DNA of 31,751 nt from VAZQ01 sp040510815. Lineage in GTDB: Bacteria > Pseudomonadota > Alphaproteobacteria > Rhizobiales > Xanthobacteraceae. The position numbers and the translations under genes were made by a program. The notes under the pieces were generated by a model that did no database searches, was not told the DNA's origin, and saw nothing but the letters and a program-made list of their open reading frames with translations. This document shows, piece after piece, positions 29,513-31,751 of the stretch. The stretch spans positions 1-31,751 of the forward strand of contig JBEVIH010000028.1 in the NCBI GenBank assembly GCA_040510815.1. Reading direction: 5' to 3'. Numbering within the stretch: position 1 is the stretch's first letter; the number at the start of each line of letters is the position of its first letter.

Positions 29513-30415
29513 ATGACCGAACCCGCCGCTCCACCGCCAAGCCCGCCGACGCCGCTCCGGCGGCTCGCCCGCCTGGCGGCATTCCTGCTTCTGCTCGCGC
29601 CGCTGCTCGGCGACGGCCAAAGCCGGGCGGAATTGGCCGGCGCCGATCCCGGCGTGCGGGTGCCGGGCTTCTGGGATCCGCGCCGGCGCCCGGAACGGCC
29701 CGACCTGTCGCGCATCACCGTGCTGCGCTTTCTCACCGAGGTCGACTACCCGCCGTTCAATTTCCCCGGGCCGGACGGCCACCCGCAGGGCTTCAACGTC
29801 GATCTCGCGCGCATGATGTGCGAGGAGGTCAAGCTCGCCTGCACCATGCAGATGCGCCGGTTCGAGACGCTGATCCCGGCGCTCAACGCCAACCAGGCCG
29901 ACGCCGCGATCGCCTCGATCGCGGCGACGGTAGAGATGCGCGGCAAGGTCGACTTCAGCGATCCCTATTACCGCACGCCGGCGCGCTTCGTGGCCAGGCG
30001 CGACTCGCCGATCGACGAGCCGCTGCCCGAGAAGCTCGAGGGCAAGAAGGTCGCCGTCGTCGCCGGCACCGCGCACGAGGCCTATCTCAAGGCGCTGTTC
30101 ACCGAGGTCGAGGTGCGCGCCTATCCGAGCTCCGACGTGGCACGGCTCGCGCTGCGCAAGGGCGACGTCGACCTGATGTTCGGCGACGCCATCTCGCTGG
30201 CGTTCTGGCTCAACGGCACCGATTCGGAGAATTGCTGCAGCTTTCGCGGCGGGCCCTACATGGACAGCCGCTATTTCGGCGAAGGCGTCGCCATCGTGGT
30301 GAAGAAGGGCAACGACAACGTCCGGCTGGCGCTGAACTGGGCGCTGTTCCGGGTGTGGGAGCAGGGCCGCTTCACCGATCTGTGGCTGCGGTATTTTCCG
30401 ATCAGCCCGTTTTGA
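29513..30415 (+). CDS. Periplasmic amino-acid-type ABC solute-binding protein
   Basis: The product is 300 aa. A Pro-rich start and a basic region precede a hydrophobic signal (about 20-34). The mature part (about 60-300) follows the family 3 binding fold, with TEVDYPPFNFPGPDGHPQGF, DLARMMCEEVKL, the ligand-contact IPALNANQADAAIASI and VDFSDPYYRTPARFV. It probably binds a polar amino acid or related compound. No permease or ATPase gene is beside it, so the transporter or receptor it serves is unknown. Its start lacks a strong ribosome binding site. Two cysteines near the middle (NCCSF) are unusual. Confidence 0.86.
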   Translation: MTEPAAPPPSPPTPLRRLARLAAFLLLLAPLLGDGQSRAELAGADPGVRVPGFWDPRRRPERPDLSRITVLRFLTEVDYPPFNFPGPDGHPQGFNVDLARMMCEEVKLACTMQMRRFETLIPALNANQADAAIASIAATVEMRGKVDFSDPYYRTPARFVARRDSPIDEPLPEKLEGKKVAVVAGTAHEAYLKALFTEVEVRAYPSSDVARLALRKGDVDLMFGDAISLAFWLNGTDSENCCSFRGGPYMDSRYFGEGVAIVVKKGNDNVRLALNWALFRVWEQGRFTDLWLRYFPISPF

Positions 30416-30487
30416 GTCGATCTCCAGCCATCGCAAGTGTGGGCGTTTGACGGACGATTGCGCGGCTCTAGCCTCTCCTTGGTTGTC

Positions 30488-30531
30488 GCATTTTCGGACG
30501 GAAAACCGGTTCCCACTTTTCCTGAAAATGC
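30488..30531. repeat. Dispersed palindromic repeat upstream of lysS
   Basis: The ends GCATTTTC (30488-30495) and GAAAATGC (30524-30531) are perfectly inverted. The middle reads GGACGGAAAACCGGTTCCCA. Sequences of this kind are widespread between genes in Hyphomicrobiales. It lies 33 bases before the lysS start. Confidence 0.8.
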
Positions 30532-30563
30532 TCTAGTGTGCGCGCGCCGAGAGACCTGACTGA

Positions 30564-31751
30564 ATGACAATGGCCGACGCCCCAGCAGCCTCGCTGCGCG
30601 AGCTCGCCGAGCAGTCGAACGCCTGGCCGTTCGAGGAGGCGAGGAAGATCGTCGCACGGCTCCAGCGCAAGCCGAAGGACGAGGTCATCTTCGAGACCGG
30701 CTACGGCCCCTCGGGCCTGCCGCATATCGGCACCTTCGGCGAGGTCGCGCGCACCAGCATGGTGCGCCACGCCTTCCGCGTGCTCACCGACGACAAGGTG
30801 AAGACCCGCCTGATCGCCTTCTCGGACGACATGGACGGGCTGCGCAAGGTGCCGGACAACGTGCCGAACCGGGAGATGGTGGCGCAACACCTCGGCAAGC
30901 CGCTCACCCAGGTACCCGACCCGTTCGGCACCCATGCGAGCTTCGCCGCCCACAACAATGCGCGGCTCTGCGCCTTCCTCGACCAGTTCGGCTTCGACTA
31001 CGAGTTCCTTTCCTCGACCGAGTGCTACAGGTCCGGCCGCTTCGACACGACGCTGCTCAAGGTGCTGGAGCGTTTCGACGAGGTGATGGCGATCATGCTG
31101 CCGTCGCTGCGCGAGGAGCGCGCGCAGACCTATTCGCCGTTCCTGCCCATCGACCCGCGCTCCGGCGTCGTGCTGCAGGTGCCGATCGTCGCGCACGACG
31201 CCAGGGCCGGCACCGTCAGCTATGACGATCCGCAGACCAGGGAACGGATCACCACGCCGGTCACCGGCGGGCGCACCAAGCTGCAATGGAAGCCGGACTG
31301 GGCGATGCGCTGGGTCGCGCTCGGCGTCGACTACGAGATGGCCGGCAAGGATCTGATCGATTCGGTCAAGCTCTCCGGCGAGATTTGCCGCGCGCTCGGC
31401 GGCGCGCCGCCGGAAGGCTTCAACTACGAGCTCTTCCTGGACGAGAAGGGGCAGAAGATCTCCAAGTCGAAAGGCAATGGCCTGACCATCGACGAATGGC
31501 TGCGCTACGCCTCGCCGGAATCGCTGTCGCTGTTCATGTACCGGGAGCCGAAGGCGGCGAAGCGGCTCTATTTCGACGTCATTCCCCGCCACGTCGACGA
31601 GTACCAGCAGTTTCTCGAAGCCTATGAGCGGCAGGACGGCAGGCAGCGGCTGTCGAACCCGGTCTGGCACATCCATTCCGGCCATCCGCCCAAGGCCGAC
31701 ATGCCGATCTCGTTCTCGATGCTGCTCACCTTGGTCGCCTCCTCGAACGCC
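30564..31751 (+). CDS. lysS: Class I lysyl-tRNA synthetase (3' end outside window)
   Basis: 396 codons are visible and the frame runs off the right edge; the full protein should have about 530-550 residues. ATG 30564 or ATG 30570 may be the start, both without a strong ribosome binding site. The class I signature HIGH appears as PHIG in GYGPSGLPHIGTFGE (about 47-60), and the KMSKS-type loop is KISKS at 298-302 in KGQKISKSKGNG. Class I LysRS is the archaeal-type enzyme found in most alphaproteobacteria in place of class II. It charges tRNA-Lys in the cytoplasm. Confidence 0.95.
   Translation, partial: MTMADAPAASLRELAEQSNAWPFEEARKIVARLQRKPKDEVIFETGYGPSGLPHIGTFGEVARTSMVRHAFRVLTDDKVKTRLIAFSDDMDGLRKVPDNVPNREMVAQHLGKPLTQVPDPFGTHASFAAHNNARLCAFLDQFGFDYEFLSSTECYRSGRFDTTLLKVLERFDEVMAIMLPSLREERAQTYSPFLPIDPRSGVVLQVPIVAHDARAGTVSYDDPQTRERITTPVTGGRTKLQWKPDWAMRWVALGVDYEMAGKDLIDSVKLSGEICRALGGAPPEGFNYELFLDEKGQKISKSKGNGLTIDEWLRYASPESLSLFMYREPKAAKRLYFDVIPRHVDEYQQFLEAYERQDGRQRLSNPVWHIHSGHPPKADMPISFSMLLTLVASSNA

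Noticed and set aside
1..31751. CRISPR arrays, insertion sequences, prophage or defence clusters
   Set aside because: No regularly spaced repeats, transposases, integrases or phage structural genes were seen; the lone HNH gene is not enough to call a mobile element.

Overview
The window is GC-rich chromosomal DNA from an alphaproteobacterium, most likely of the order Hyphomicrobiales (Bradyrhizobium/Xanthobacteraceae-like). The evidence is a GcrA cell-cycle regulator, a SAM-II riboswitch upstream of metZ, a class I lysyl-tRNA synthetase, a pst-phoU-phoB operon with a Pho box, several MmgE/PrpD and Bug-type genes, and intergenic palindromic repeats of the kinds common in this group. No species can be named from the sequence alone. 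There are no rRNA genes, CRISPR arrays, insertion sequences or intact prophages. One tRNA is present.

Layout. 1-1100: the tail of a glycine-rich protein, a compact promoter/terminator unit and a small HNH endonuclease VII-like gene. 1105-6670: the phosphate operon pstS-pstC-pstA-pstB-phoU-phoB behind a three-copy Pho box. 6710-7382: inverted repeats and gcrA on the minus strand. 7683-11091: argD-argF, then hslO (Hsp33). 11199-11591: apaG on the minus strand, convergent with hslO across a large hairpin. 11756-14564: an OpgC-type membrane acyltransferase with two periplasmic SGNH proteins, one of which has lost its catalytic blocks. 14690-16041: metZ on the minus strand with promoter, SAM-II riboswitch and intrinsic terminator. 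16087-17193: a two-domain dCTP deaminase. 17228-19756: on the minus strand, a MASE4-GGDEF cyclase and a one-repeat voltage-gated channel with a calcium-channel-like filter. 19850-24961: a Bug solute-binding protein, two decayed genes (each frameshifted by one base), a small unknown gene and two MmgE/PrpD genes. 25060-25852: a small exported protein, tRNA-Gly(CCC) and a small unknown protein. 26200-28432: exbB-exbD-tonB with a Zur-like palindrome upstream. 28614-29412: a 54-residue membrane protein and a SCO1/SenC copper chaperone. 29513-30415: an amino-acid-type solute-binding protein. 30564-31751: lysS, running off the end.

How the genes work together. The first operon imports phosphate and carries its own negative regulator (PhoU) and activator (PhoB), but no phoR is visible. 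argD and argF are two steps of arginine synthesis joined by a start/stop overlap. ExbB, ExbD and TonB form the motor that powers outer-membrane receptors. The opgC-SGNH-SGNH cluster is the best candidate for an undescribed system: a membrane acyl carrier with separate periplasmic transferase-like partners, one apparently a pseudoenzyme. The region from about 20980 to 21870 is a decay zone between metabolic genes.
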